From assembly GCA_013334395.1 (NCBI GenBank), contig JAAXXS010000008.1:1-38908 (forward strand): 38,908 bases of DNA. Reading direction: 5' to 3'. Shown in pieces: positions 23,126-32,160 of the stretch. Each line of letters opens with the position of its first letter. Within the stretch, counting starts at the first letter, position 1. The translations under genes were made by a program, and so were the position numbers. This DNA comes from Holophagaceae bacterium (GTDB lineage: Bacteria > Acidobacteriota > Holophagae > Holophagales > Holophagaceae). The notes under the pieces were generated by a model. The model saw only the letters and a program-made list of their open reading frames with translations, searched no databases and was not told the origin of the DNA.

Positions 23126-23923
23126 CTACCGGAGCCGGAACGGCATGGTCAACTTGAAGCGGGCGTACTGCGGCTGGCCGTTCAGCAAGGCTGGCTCGAA
23201 CTTCCACTGCATGGCGTAGGCCTCGGCGGTGGGGCGGAGCTGGGGCGGGCCTTCCTTGGCGCTGGCCGAGGTGGGAATGCCATCGGGGCCCACGACGATC
23301 TCAACGACCACCGTCCCCTGGATCTTCGCGATCTTGGCCAGAGCCGGGTAGGGGGGGGCGGGGGGCTGATACTTCACCTTGATCTGGCTGAAGTCGAAGT
23401 CCACCACCTTGCCTGTGCCGCCGGCTACGCCGCCGATGACGCCACCCACGACGCCGCCGATGACACCGCCAGGCACACCGCCGGGCACGCCGCCCGGAAC
23501 GCCACCCAGGGAGTGATCCTGCTTGGGCAGTTCCTTGGGAGCCTGCTCAGGCACCACTTCCTGCCGGGGGTCGATGGGAGTCGTGTCCGCCTTGGACGTG
23601 GCCGCCATGGGCGGCGGAGGCGGAGGCGGCGGCGGCGGAGGAGGCGGAGGCGGCGGCGGCGGGGCGGCGTCAGCCTGCTCCGCGAGGTCGATGCCGACCG
23701 TCTTCAGCTTCTCCTTGACCACCTGCGACTGCTTCGCGAGCTGGAAGGCCACTACTGAGAACAGCACATACATGGCCACCGTCGTCGGGATGGTGACCAT
23801 GGGATTGCCCCGCCTGATCTCTTCGTTCCCGGCGACGAGGGACGTCTTGTAGACGGCGTCCTCCAGCGTCTCGACGGGAGCGGCCGGTTTGGCTGGAACA
23901 GATTTGTTGGGGTCTTTGCTCAT
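23126..23923 (-). CDS. tonB: TonB-family energy transducer
   Basis: A 265-residue protein that transmits proton-motive-force energy to outer-membrane receptors. A long cytoplasmic N-terminus (about 42 residues) precedes the single transmembrane anchor (about 43-63, VTIPTTVAMYVLFSVVAF). Then come 18 consecutive Pro (88-105), a linker, a GGVx repeat stretch (about 140-170) and the TonB C-terminal domain (about 185-265) with YPALAKIAKIQGTVVVEIVVGPDG. Most TonB proteins have Pro-Glu/Pro-Lys repeats here rather than pure Pro. The start ATG has GGGAG 6 nt upstream. No receptor gene is in the window, so the ligand (iron, cobalamin, sugar) is unknown. Confidence 0.92.
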   Translation of the reverse strand: MSKDPNKSVPAKPAAPVETLEDAVYKTSLVAGNEEIRRGNPMVTIPTTVAMYVLFSVVAFQLAKQSQVVKEKLKTVGIDLAEQADAAPPPPPPPPPPPPPPPPPPMAATSKADTTPIDPRQEVVPEQAPKELPKQDHSLGGVPGGVPGGVPGGVIGGVVGGVIGGVAGGTGKVVDFDFSQIKVKYQPPAPPYPALAKIAKIQGTVVVEIVVGPDGIPTSASAKEGPPQLRPTAEAYAMQWKFEPALLNGQPQYARFKLTMPFRLR

Positions 23924-24031
23924 GCGACTCCCTTGAAAAATCCACAGGGAAAAAACAGCGAGCCGAGCCGAGGGGAAAATCGGTTCGGCATCAGCGAATT
24001 AGGATAAAGATCTGGGTCAAGCCCAACGGCT

Positions 24032-24060
24032 AAGATGGCAAAGGGTCGTCGGCAGGTCAA
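24032..24060 (-). promoter_or_regulatory. Predicted promoter of the tonB operon
   Basis: On the minus strand TTGACC (24055-24060) and CATCTT (24032-24037) are separated by 17 nt. A second GCTTGACC occurs 40 nt closer to the gene (24015-24022) without a well-spaced -10. The leader would be about 100 nt. Confidence 0.35.
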
Positions 24061-24188
24061 GCCTTGAAACTCGGGGCCATCCTCCCGGTTTGAGGCGGCC
24101 CAGCTGATATCCCCGGGAGCCACGTCCTTGTTAATGCGGCCCGCTGCGCGGAAGTGCCAATCATTGTTGTGAAAGCCGAGTCCCTATC

Positions 24189-25337
24189 ATGCCACATCAA
24201 GCAGAGCGATCTTGCGCATACCGCACCGAGGCCAATTGCCCGGAAACCCCCGCCCGCGCGGGGTCCTTCCAGACCGGTCACGGACCGGTCCTGACGCCGG
24301 CCTTCATGCCCGTGGGCACCCAAGGCACGGTCAAGGGCATCACGCCGGTCCAGCTCCGGGAGCTTGGCCCGCAGGTCATCCTCGGCAATACATACCACTT
24401 AGGCCTGCGGCCGGGGGATGAGCTGGTGGCCCGGCTGGGGGGGCTGCACCGCTTCATGGGCTGGGATGGCCCCATCCTCACGGACTCCGGGGGCTTTCAG
24501 GTCTTCTCCCTGGCTTCCCTGCGGAAGATGACGGAAGAGGGGGTCACCTTCCAGAGCCACATCGACGGCAGCCCCCAGTTCCTCTCCCCGGAGCGCAGCC
24601 TGGAGATCCAGCGGAACCTGGGCTCGGACATCTGCATGGCCCTGGACGAGTGCCCGCCGGGGCAGTTGGAGCGCTCGAAGCTGGAGATCAGCATGGCCCG
24701 CACCACCCGCTGGCTGGCCCGCAGCCGGGCTGTGCCCCTGCAGGACTACCAGGCCCTCTTCGCCATCAACCAGGGGGGCACTCACCTGGACCTGCGCCGC
24801 CGGCACCTGGCCGAGGCCCTGGAACTGGACGCCAAAACCCCCTTCCAGGGCTTCGCGGTGGGTGGCCTCAGCGTGGGGGAGCCCAAGCCCGAGATGAACG
24901 CCCTGCTGGCGGAGTTCGTTCAGGAGCTCCCCGCGGACCGGCCCCGCTACCTCATGGGGGTGGGCACGCCGGAGGACCTGATCTTCGGCATCGAGCACGG
25001 GGTGGATCTCTTCGACTGCGTGCTGCCCAGCCGCGAGGCCCGGCACGGCCGCGCCCTCACCAGCCGGGGGCGGCTGAACCTCAAGAACGCCCGGCACCGG
25101 GATGCGGACCGGCCCCTGGATCCCGCCTGCGCCTGCTACACCTGCGCCACCTTCAGCCGGGCCTACATGCACCACCTGTTCCGCTGTGGGGAGCTTCTGG
25201 GGTTCACGCTGAACACGATCCACAACCTGAGTTACACTGTGGGGCTCACCCGCGCCGCAAGGCAGGCATTGCTGGAAAACAGGTTTCCCGCCTTTGCCCA
25301 ATCCACGCGCGCCGGGTGGTTGACCGAGGAGCCTTAA
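24189..25337 (+). CDS. tgt: tRNA-guanine transglycosylase (queuine tRNA-ribosyltransferase)
   Basis: A 382-residue enzyme that exchanges guanine 34 for a queuosine precursor in tRNAs with GUN anticodons. The family start region TPAFMPVGTQGTVKGI is at about residue 37. The catalytic Asp of DSGGFQ, the loop GGLSVGEPK, the nucleophile region HGVDLFDCVLPSREARHG, and the zinc motif CACYTC followed by a His in YMHHL are all visible. The start is the only ATG in frame near the family N-terminus. No Shine-Dalgarno is clear, and a TATCAT overlaps the ATG, so the true translation signal is uncertain. The stop is directly followed by the yajC ATG, in the usual tgt-yajC-secDF order. Confidence 0.95.
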   Translation: MPHQAERSCAYRTEANCPETPARAGSFQTGHGPVLTPAFMPVGTQGTVKGITPVQLRELGPQVILGNTYHLGLRPGDELVARLGGLHRFMGWDGPILTDSGGFQVFSLASLRKMTEEGVTFQSHIDGSPQFLSPERSLEIQRNLGSDICMALDECPPGQLERSKLEISMARTTRWLARSRAVPLQDYQALFAINQGGTHLDLRRRHLAEALELDAKTPFQGFAVGGLSVGEPKPEMNALLAEFVQELPADRPRYLMGVGTPEDLIFGIEHGVDLFDCVLPSREARHGRALTSRGRLNLKNARHRDADRPLDPACACYTCATFSRAYMHHLFRCGELLGFTLNTIHNLSYTVGLTRAARQALLENRFPAFAQSTRAGWLTEEP

Positions 25338-25652
25338 ATGAACTTTGCCCTTATCGAACAGGCCCAGGCTGGCGGCCCTCCGGGCTGGACCCAGTTCGTC
25401 TTCATCGGCGGCATGGCCCTGATGTTCTACTTCCTCCTCATCCGGCCCCAGAGCAAGGCCCGGAAGGCCCAGGAAGAGCGCCTCGCCAAGCTGAAGGCCG
25501 GGGACGAGGTGGTCCTGAGCTCGGGCCTCTACGCCACCATCGACCGCGTCGAGGACAAGGACCTCTGGCTCAAGCTCGGCGGCTCCGTGGTCAAGGCCCG
25601 GCGCTCGGCGGTGGCTTCTCTGGCGACCGAGCCCGAAACCAAGCAGAACTGA
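25338..25652 (+). CDS. yajC: Preprotein translocase subunit YajC
   Basis: A 104-residue accessory subunit of the Sec holotranslocon. A single transmembrane helix (about residues 19-36, FVFIGGMALMFYFLLIRPQ) is followed by the family sequence ending LKAGDEVVLSSGLYATIDRV. The ATG directly follows the tgt stop (TAAATG) and uses GAGGAG inside the end of tgt as its ribosome binding site, so it is translationally coupled. Confidence 0.95.
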   Translation: MNFALIEQAQAGGPPGWTQFVFIGGMALMFYFLLIRPQSKARKAQEERLAKLKAGDEVVLSSGLYATIDRVEDKDLWLKLGGSVVKARRSAVASLATEPETKQN

Positions 25653-25707
25653 ACCTCCTGACCTTCCGGGCCGGATCCTCCGGCCCGCATTCTGTAAGGA
25701 GCGCCCC

Positions 25708-28554
25708 GTGACCAAGCGGAGCCTCTGGCGCCTCACCATCGTCCTCGCCGTGCTGTTCGGCTGCGGATACTTCTTCACCCCGCTCTCCAAAGTGAAGCTG
25801 GGCCTCGACCTTCGGGGTGGCGTCCACTTTGAGCTGGAGGTCCAGGGCCAGGAGGCCCTCGCCGCCGACCTGCGGGACAGCAAGGACCGCATGACCTCGC
25901 GGCTGCGCGAGAAGAACCTCCCCGGCGCCACGGTGCGAGTGGAGGGCGAGGCCATCCGCGTGGATGGCGTCAGCGCCGACCAGAAGGCCACGGTCGAGAA
26001 GGTCGCCAAGGACTTCTTCCAGGGCTATGCCCTGACGGCGGAAGGGGACGTCTACCGGCTCACGCAGAAGGCCGACTACCAGAAGAACCTGAAGGACGAC
26101 GCCAACAAGCGCGCCCTGGAAGTCATCGAGAAGCGCATCCGCGACATCGACCCCGCCAACGTGCTGGAGCCCGAGATCACGGCCAGCGGTGCCGAAGGCA
26201 ACCGCATCGTGGTGGAGATCCCCGGCATCGAGGAAGGTGACCGCGAGCGCATCAAGAAGCTGCTGGCCACCCCGGGCCGCCTGGAACAGCGCCTGCTGGC
26301 CAAGGCACCGCAGCTCTACTTCACCTCCAGGGAAGAGGGCCTGGCCTTCTACAAGGGGGCGATTCCGCCGGAGTTCGAGCTGCTGCCCGAGATCGAAAGC
26401 GAGCGCCAGGCCAAGCGGTCCGGCCAGCCCGTGGTCAAGGCCAAGCCCGGCGAAGAGAAGATCAGCCGCTGGGTGCTGCTCGAGAGCCGGGTCGCCGTGG
26501 ACGGCGCCGACATCATCGACTCCCACCGCGCCTCCAACTCCCAGACCGAGGCCAATGAGGTCAACTTCACCCTGAACAAGAAGGGCGATGACGACTTCGC
26601 CCGCCTGACGGGCACCGCCTCCGAGGAGAACCGCCTCATCGCCATCGTGCTCGACCGCAAGGTCGTCACCACCCTCAGCGCCAAGGAGAAGATCATCGGC
26701 GGCGCCGTGCGGGTGAGCGGCAGCTTCTCCGCCCAGGAGGCCGATGACCTCGCCAGCCAGCTGCGCAGCGGCGCCCTCCGGGCCCCCATGAAGTTCCTGG
26801 AAGAGCGCGTCGTGGGCCCCGGCCTGGGCCGCGACTCCATCCATGCCGGCGTCCGCGCCGCCGTGCTGGGCTTCGTCACGATCATCGCCTTCATGGTGTT
26901 CTTTTACCACTGGTCCGGCGCCAACGCGATCATCGCCCTCACCGTGAACGTCATCGTCATGATGGGCCTGCTGGGCTCCTTCCGCGCCACGCTGACCCTG
27001 CCGGGCATTGCCGGCTTCGTGCTCACCTTGGGCATTGCCGTGGATGCCAACATCCTCATCTTTGAGCGAATCAAAGAGGAACTGGGCCTGGGCAAGAGTG
27101 TCTCTGGGGCCATCGATGCGGGCTTCAATCGGGTGTTCTGGACCATCGTGGACAGCCACGTGACCCAGCTGTTCGCCGCCCTGCTGCTCTTCATCTTCGG
27201 CACAGGTCCCGTCAAGGGCTTCGCGGTGACCCTCACCGTGGGCGTCGTGGCCTCGCTGTTCACCAGCATCTACATCAGCCGCTTCATCTATGACTGGATC
27301 CTGGAGCGGCACCCGGGCACCAAGGCGCTGTCCGTGGGCACCCACACCTTCTTCAAGGGCAGCACCTACGACTTCATGAAGTACAAGGGCACGGCCCTGG
27401 CCGCCACCTGGGGCATCATCGTGCTCACGTTCCTCTGGGTCCAGCCCTGGAACCTCACCCACAACAAGCGCATCCACCTGGGCATGCAGTTCGTGGGCGG
27501 CAACGACATGACCGTCCGCTTCCGCGGCGCCATGGAGCCCGAGACCATCCGGGCCACCCTGGCCAAGAGCGGCTATCCCGATGCCACCGTGGTGGCCTAC
27601 GAGAACGCCGACAAGGGCATCCGGGACTTCTCCGTCAAGGTGAAGGCCAAGAAGGACGGCGACCAGAAGGACAGCACCATCCAGGCCAACGCCCTGCGCG
27701 CCATCTTCAAGCAGATGGATCCCGAGGCGGCGGGCAGCACCCTGCCCATGCTCAACCTGGAAGGCTCCAAGAACCTCACGGACGTGCTGGCCAAGGCCAA
27801 CCCCCTGCGGCTGCCCGGTGACGACCAGGCGCTCCTGGTGGCTTACGCGCCGCTGGCGGAGAAGGCCATTGCCGGTCGCGACAAGCTGTCCTCGGGGCTC
27901 TACCAGACCTTCAACGATCTGCCGAAGGACCTGCCCGAGGCCGTCAAGGACACGGTGCAGAAGAACTACCGCATCGGCGGCGTGGGCATCCTCAAGGATG
28001 AGAGCTTCTCACCCAGCATCTCGGGCGAGTGGACGAGCAAGACACTCACCGCCGTCGGGTTCGCCATGCTGGCCATCCTGATCTACGTGATCTTCCGCTT
28101 CACCACCAGCTTCGCGGTGGGCGGCATCGTGGCCCTCGTCCACGACATCCTCATGGCCCTGGGGCTCTTTGCCGCCTTCGGCTACGAGTTCAACGTGCCT
28201 GTGGTCGCGAGCTTCCTCACCCTGATGGGCTACTCCATGGCCGACACCATCGTGGTCTTCGACCGAATCCGCGAGAACAGCCACCGCCCCGAGTACCGGC
28301 GGGCGTCCATCACCAAGCTGGTGAACGACTCCATCAACCAGACCCTGGGCCGGACCATCCTCACGTCGCTGTCCGTGCTCTTCGTGTCCGTCTGCCTCTG
28401 GCTCTTCGGCGGCCCGGCCCTCAAGGACCTGGCCTTCCCGCTGGTCATCGGCGTCATCACCGGCACCTACTCGTCCATCTACATCGCGAGCCCCGTGGTG
28501 GTCTACTGGGACCAGTGGTTCGGCGGCAAGGACAAATTGAAGCAACATGCATGA
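25708..28554 (+). CDS. secDF: Fused protein translocase subunit SecDF
   Basis: A 948-residue fusion of SecD and SecF, the proton-driven motor that helps pull secreted proteins out of SecYEG. The SecD half (about 1-545) has an N-terminal helix, the LGLDLRGGVHFELEV motif, a large periplasmic region and a membrane part with the proton-path Asp in GIAVDANILIFERIKEEL. The SecF half (about 555-948) has HLGMQFVGGNDM and MGYSMADTIVVFDRIREN. Genes are separate in E. coli but fused in many bacteria. The start is GTG with TAAGGAG 6 nt upstream, 55 nt after yajC. A strong terminator follows the stop. Confidence 0.95.
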   Translation: MTKRSLWRLTIVLAVLFGCGYFFTPLSKVKLGLDLRGGVHFELEVQGQEALAADLRDSKDRMTSRLREKNLPGATVRVEGEAIRVDGVSADQKATVEKVAKDFFQGYALTAEGDVYRLTQKADYQKNLKDDANKRALEVIEKRIRDIDPANVLEPEITASGAEGNRIVVEIPGIEEGDRERIKKLLATPGRLEQRLLAKAPQLYFTSREEGLAFYKGAIPPEFELLPEIESERQAKRSGQPVVKAKPGEEKISRWVLLESRVAVDGADIIDSHRASNSQTEANEVNFTLNKKGDDDFARLTGTASEENRLIAIVLDRKVVTTLSAKEKIIGGAVRVSGSFSAQEADDLASQLRSGALRAPMKFLEERVVGPGLGRDSIHAGVRAAVLGFVTIIAFMVFFYHWSGANAIIALTVNVIVMMGLLGSFRATLTLPGIAGFVLTLGIAVDANILIFERIKEELGLGKSVSGAIDAGFNRVFWTIVDSHVTQLFAALLLFIFGTGPVKGFAVTLTVGVVASLFTSIYISRFIYDWILERHPGTKALSVGTHTFFKGSTYDFMKYKGTALAATWGIIVLTFLWVQPWNLTHNKRIHLGMQFVGGNDMTVRFRGAMEPETIRATLAKSGYPDATVVAYENADKGIRDFSVKVKAKKDGDQKDSTIQANALRAIFKQMDPEAAGSTLPMLNLEGSKNLTDVLAKANPLRLPGDDQALLVAYAPLAEKAIAGRDKLSSGLYQTFNDLPKDLPEAVKDTVQKNYRIGGVGILKDESFSPSISGEWTSKTLTAVGFAMLAILIYVIFRFTTSFAVGGIVALVHDILMALGLFAAFGYEFNVPVVASFLTLMGYSMADTIVVFDRIRENSHRPEYRRASITKLVNDSINQTLGRTILTSLSVLFVSVCLWLFGGPALKDLAFPLVIGVITGTYSSIYIASPVVVYWDQWFGGKDKLKQHA

Positions 28555-28571
28555 CCTAGCTTCTTACCCAT

Positions 28572-28604
28572 AAAAATCGTGGCCCAGTTGGGCCACGATT
28601 TTTT
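28572..28604. terminator. Bidirectional terminator between secDF and the hybrid kinase
   Basis: Perfect 14-bp stem AAAAATCGTGGCCC/GGGCCACGATTTTT with loop AGTT. The A-tract and T-tract make it functional on both strands, which suits the convergent genes on either side. Confidence 0.93.
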
Positions 28605-28635
28605 GTTGCGCTGCGCGCCGCCGGAACCTCCACCT

Positions 28636-30972
28636 TCAGAGCCACCCTGAAAGGACCTGCTCCAGCTCCAGGGCCGAGAAGGGTTTCTTGAGGACCCTGA
28701 CATCGGGGAAGCGGCTCAGGATATGGGGGATCCGGTCATCCGCGAAGCCGGTGGCGAACAGGACGGGCTGGCGAGGCCGGAGGCGCCGGAGGCGCTCCAG
28801 GGTCTCGCTGCCATCCATGCCCGGCATGCTCAGATCGAGGACCACCAGATCAGGGTTCGCCTCGGCCTGCAGCTGCTGCAGGGCCTCCCGGCCGCCCGCC
28901 GCGATCTGGACCTCATGCCCCAGGAGCTCCAGCAGCCGCTGGACCGCCGTGCGGATGAGCTCCTCATCGTCCACCAGGAGGATGCGGAGCGACCGGGAGG
29001 GCAGTGGCTGACTGGGCACCGGGGTGATTGCGTGGGGTGCGTCCTCTTCCACCGATGGAAAGGTCAGCCGGACCTGCGTGCCCAGGCCGGGTCGGCTCTG
29101 GATGTCCACGGTGCCGCCGTGGGCCTTCATGGTGCCGTAGACCTGGGACAGGCCGAGGCCGGTGCCCTTGCCGAGCGCCTTGGTGGTGAAGAAGGGCTCC
29201 AGGGCCCGGTTGAGGACCTCGGGGCTCATCCCCTCGCCGTTGTCCTCTATGGAGAGTTCCAGGTGGCCATGGCCGATCCTGCGTGTGCGGAGGTGGATCC
29301 TGCCGCCCTGGGTCAGGGCGTCGCAGGCGTTCATGCAGACGTTCATCAAGGCATTCCTCAGGGCGCTGCTCTCCCCGAAGACGGGCGGCAGCCCCGCTTC
29401 CAGGTCCAGCTCGAAGGCCACCTTCTTGAGCGTGGTCCGCTCCAGGAGGTCCACCTCGCCCCGCACCAGCTCGTTGAGGTCCAGCTCGGTGGCCGACTCC
29501 AGCTCCTTGCGGCTGAAGTCCCGGAGGTTCCGAACCAGGTCCCGGCCACGGATGGCCGCCCGCAGCAGCAGGTCCGCGTCCTTCAGGATCTCGGGCCGGT
29601 CCCGGTGGCGCTCCTTCAGGATCGAGCCCACGGCCATGATGGTGGAGAGCACGTTGTTCATGTCATGGGCGACCCCGCCCGCCAGCCGACCCACGCTCTC
29701 CATGCGCTGGAGGTGCTGGACCTGGGCCTCGAAGGCGGCACGCTCCTTCTCGATACGGCTGCGCTCGGTGATGTCGAAGCAGGTGACCACTGCACCCACC
29801 AGGGCGCCTTCCTGATACTGGGGGTAGGACCAGTATTCCACCGGGATGCAGGTGCCATCGGCCCGCCAGAACACCTCCTCCCCGCTGTTGCTGCCCTTGC
29901 CTTCGGCGAGGGCCCGGAAGATCCGGCAGGCCTCCATCGGGTGGGGCGAGCCGTCCGGGCGGGAGTGGTGGATGACCTGGTGCATGTTGTGGCCCACCAG
30001 GGCCGAGGCCTCCGGGTAGCCGAGGATCTCCAGGAGGGCCCGGTTGCAGAAGGTGCACCGGCCCTGCAGGTCGATGCCGAAGATCCCCTCGGTGGTGGAA
30101 TCCAGGACGCTGGCGAGGAGGGCCGTGCGCTGGGTCAGGCTCAGCTCGGCCTGGCGGCGCTGGGTGATGTCGATGGCGGTGCCGATGTAGCGGACCAGGT
30201 TGCCCGCGGGATCCAGGACCGGGTAGGCCCGGGACAGAAGCCAGCAGTCGGCGCCATCGGGGCGGTTCACCCGCCACTCGAAGTCCAGCTCGGCCTTCTG
30301 CCCGACTCCGTTGCTCACGATGGCGGTGACGCGCGAGCGGTCCTCGGGATGGATCGCCTGGATCCAGGCCTCGTAGGAGGGGGCCACGCTGCCCGGCTCC
30401 AGGCCATAGAGGCGGAAGAGGTTGTCCGACCAGTCATTCCGGTTCGACCCGAGGTTCCAGGTCCACCAGCCGATGGTCGCCAGGTTCTCGGTCATCTTCA
30501 GCAGCGCCTCCTCCTCCCGGAGGGCCATGGCCTTCTCCTGGTAGCGCTGCTTCAGGTCGCGGGTGAGCGTCGCCAGCTCATTGGAGGTGCCGCTGAGCAC
30601 ATCCAGGGCCTGGGCGGTGGCTGGCAGGATGCGCTCGCCGATGAGGATGGACTGACCCAGGTAGGGGAAGCAGTAGGCATGCAGGGAGGTGCCGATGACC
30701 TGGGGATCCACCAGCTTCAGGTGGCTGGGGTGCTGCTCGAAGGCCCGGGGATCCGGTTCCACCGGGCGGCCATCCTGCCTCAGGACAAACCGTGACAGGG
30801 GCTGACCTTCCAGAGTCTCTTCCCGGGACGGGAACAGACTCTGGAAGGCGGCGTTGCACTCCTGGAGCCGTCCGTTCTCGTCCATGCGGACCAGCACCAC
30901 CGACTTGGAGACGCGCGCCAGGAAGCCCGCCAGCAGCGAGACCAGGGGGGGATCGATCTCAGTCCAGCTCAT
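28636..30972 (-). CDS. PAS-domain hybrid histidine kinase with C-terminal receiver
   Basis: About 778 residues with no transmembrane helix, so a cytosolic sensor. Order: an N-terminal PAS-like region (10-110), a coiled-coil stretch (about 150-180), PAS 2 (190-300, ending YIGTAIDITQRR), PAS 3 (300-420, ending TCFDITERSRIEKE), the HisKA helix with phospho-His436 in GGVAHDMNN, an ATPase domain with NVCMNACDAL, DNGEGM and GTGLGLSQVYG, and a receiver with phospho-Asp713 in VVLDLSMPGMDG and Lys in VLKKPF. The ATG at 30972 is chosen because MSWTEIDPP begins the domain region and overlaps the preceding gene by 14 nt. Upstream in-frame sequence is antisense-like Arg/Pro/Ser-rich translation of that gene. 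It is coupled to the B12-binding protein. Confidence 0.9.
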   Translation of the reverse strand: MSWTEIDPPLVSLLAGFLARVSKSVVLVRMDENGRLQECNAAFQSLFPSREETLEGQPLSRFVLRQDGRPVEPDPRAFEQHPSHLKLVDPQVIGTSLHAYCFPYLGQSILIGERILPATAQALDVLSGTSNELATLTRDLKQRYQEKAMALREEEALLKMTENLATIGWWTWNLGSNRNDWSDNLFRLYGLEPGSVAPSYEAWIQAIHPEDRSRVTAIVSNGVGQKAELDFEWRVNRPDGADCWLLSRAYPVLDPAGNLVRYIGTAIDITQRRQAELSLTQRTALLASVLDSTTEGIFGIDLQGRCTFCNRALLEILGYPEASALVGHNMHQVIHHSRPDGSPHPMEACRIFRALAEGKGSNSGEEVFWRADGTCIPVEYWSYPQYQEGALVGAVVTCFDITERSRIEKERAAFEAQVQHLQRMESVGRLAGGVAHDMNNVLSTIMAVGSILKERHRDRPEILKDADLLLRAAIRGRDLVRNLRDFSRKELESATELDLNELVRGEVDLLERTTLKKVAFELDLEAGLPPVFGESSALRNALMNVCMNACDALTQGGRIHLRTRRIGHGHLELSIEDNGEGMSPEVLNRALEPFFTTKALGKGTGLGLSQVYGTMKAHGGTVDIQSRPGLGTQVRLTFPSVEEDAPHAITPVPSQPLPSRSLRILLVDDEELIRTAVQRLLELLGHEVQIAAGGREALQQLQAEANPDLVVLDLSMPGMDGSETLERLRRLRPRQPVLFATGFADDRIPHILSRFPDVRVLKKPFSALELEQVLSGWL

Positions 30973-32065
30973 CACCGGCCTCGAACCAGGACTCGGCGAG
31001 CAGACAGGCCCCGGCGGCATCCCTGGCCTCCCCGTCCGCGCCGATGCTTGCCGCGAGCCCCGGCGTGTCCTGGAAGACCCGTCCCCCGACCATGATCCGG
31101 GGGGTCCAGTCCCCCGCATACTGGCGGATCCTGGCAATGAGCTCGGCGGTATTCCGGAGGTTGAAGGACATGGTCACCGAGAGGGCCAGCACGGCCGGGC
31201 GGAAGTCGTCCAGGGTCGACAGGAGCGCCTCGGAGGGCGTGTCGGCCCCGAGGAAACGCGTCTGCCAGCCCCGCACCTCCAGCAGATCCGAGATCATCCA
31301 GGCGCCGATCTGGTGGTGCTCGTTGGGGCTTGCGCTCACCACGCAGCGCTTCCTGGGGTGGCTCGGGGAGTCGATCTTGGCGAAGGCCTTCGACATCATC
31401 CGGATCACCAGGGACGACGCCATGTGCTCCTGGGCCGTGGTGATCCGGGCCTGCTCCCAGAGCCGCCCGATCTCCCGCATGGCGGGGTCCAGCATCTCCA
31501 GGTAGAAGCGCTCCAGGTCCTGGGGCGCGGCCATGTAGTCCCGGGTCACGGCGTCCGTCCAGGTGGGATCCCCCGTCACCAGCGACTCGACGAAGGCCGC
31601 CAGGGTGCTGCCGTCTGGTGCGGGTCCCGCGGCGGAATCATCGGGCTGACTGGCGGCTTCGATCAGGTCGGTGTGGTGGTCGAGCATCCAGTCGTAGACC
31701 GCCAGGAGCGGGGCGGCGGCCGGGCCAGGAATCTGCTCGGTGATGGCTTGCTGCCAGGCCCGCAGCTCGACGGGGAAGTAGTCCATGGAGACCCCGCGGG
31801 CGCCATAGACCCGGTAGACCCAGGGGAGGGTCTTCACCAGCAGCTGCGTGTTCCCCAGAAAGAAGACGTTGTCCATGAACTTGGCGTGGTTCGCGTGGTT
31901 CTGCTGGATGAGGTCGAAGGGGTTGGGTCCGATGAGCTGGCCCAGCTGGGGGTGGTGGAGGACCGCCTGGTCCACCGCCGCGGCCAGCTGGTCGCGGCCC
32001 TGGTGGTAGGCGAGGCTCGAGGCCGCAGGAGGCATGACTGGACCTGCGTTCGCGCCGACCCCCAT
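30959..32065 (-). CDS. Cobalamin-binding sensor-like protein (B12-binding domain)
   Basis: About 368 residues. The C-terminal half has a four-helix cobalamin-cap module with W203-x9-E213-H214 (LWEQARITTAQEHMAS) and a B12-binding Rossmann fold with E249-x-H251-x-x-G254 (NEHHQIG), followed by a glycine-containing MVGGRVF strand. These are the signatures of CarH/LitR/AerR-type B12 sensors. There is no MerR DNA-binding domain. Instead the N-terminal 130 residues form an unrecognised helical domain (LPWVYRVYGARGVSMDYF). The gene overlaps the hybrid kinase gene, so it probably feeds a light or cobalamin signal into that kinase. The start ATG at 32065 has GGGGGT upstream; an in-frame TTG at 32110 and ATG at 32035 are alternatives. 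Confidence 0.85.
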   Translation of the reverse strand: MGVGANAGPVMPPAASSLAYHQGRDQLAAAVDQAVLHHPQLGQLIGPNPFDLIQQNHANHAKFMDNVFFLGNTQLLVKTLPWVYRVYGARGVSMDYFPVELRAWQQAITEQIPGPAAAPLLAVYDWMLDHHTDLIEAASQPDDSAAGPAPDGSTLAAFVESLVTGDPTWTDAVTRDYMAAPQDLERFYLEMLDPAMREIGRLWEQARITTAQEHMASSLVIRMMSKAFAKIDSPSHPRKRCVVSASPNEHHQIGAWMISDLLEVRGWQTRFLGADTPSEALLSTLDDFRPAVLALSVTMSFNLRNTAELIARIRQYAGDWTPRIMVGGRVFQDTPGLAASIGADGEARDAAGACLLAESWFEAGDELD

Positions 32066-32160
32066 AAGAGACCCCCGGATAAACAGATTTCTCGGCAGGG
32101 GTGGGGGCAATCCTTAAATTAATTCGTTAAAAATTATCGATATTTTCTGAAGTCAGCCCA

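Noticed and set aside
23590-23665. GGC/GGA-rich tandem repeat as a possible CRISPR or microsatellite
   Set aside because: It is the antisense of the TonB polyproline tract; no spacers.
30973-31137. In-frame 55-codon upstream extension of the hybrid kinase
   Set aside because: It lies inside the B12-binding gene in another frame, is Arg/Gly/Ser/Pro-rich, and the ATG at 30972 gives the usual short overlap.
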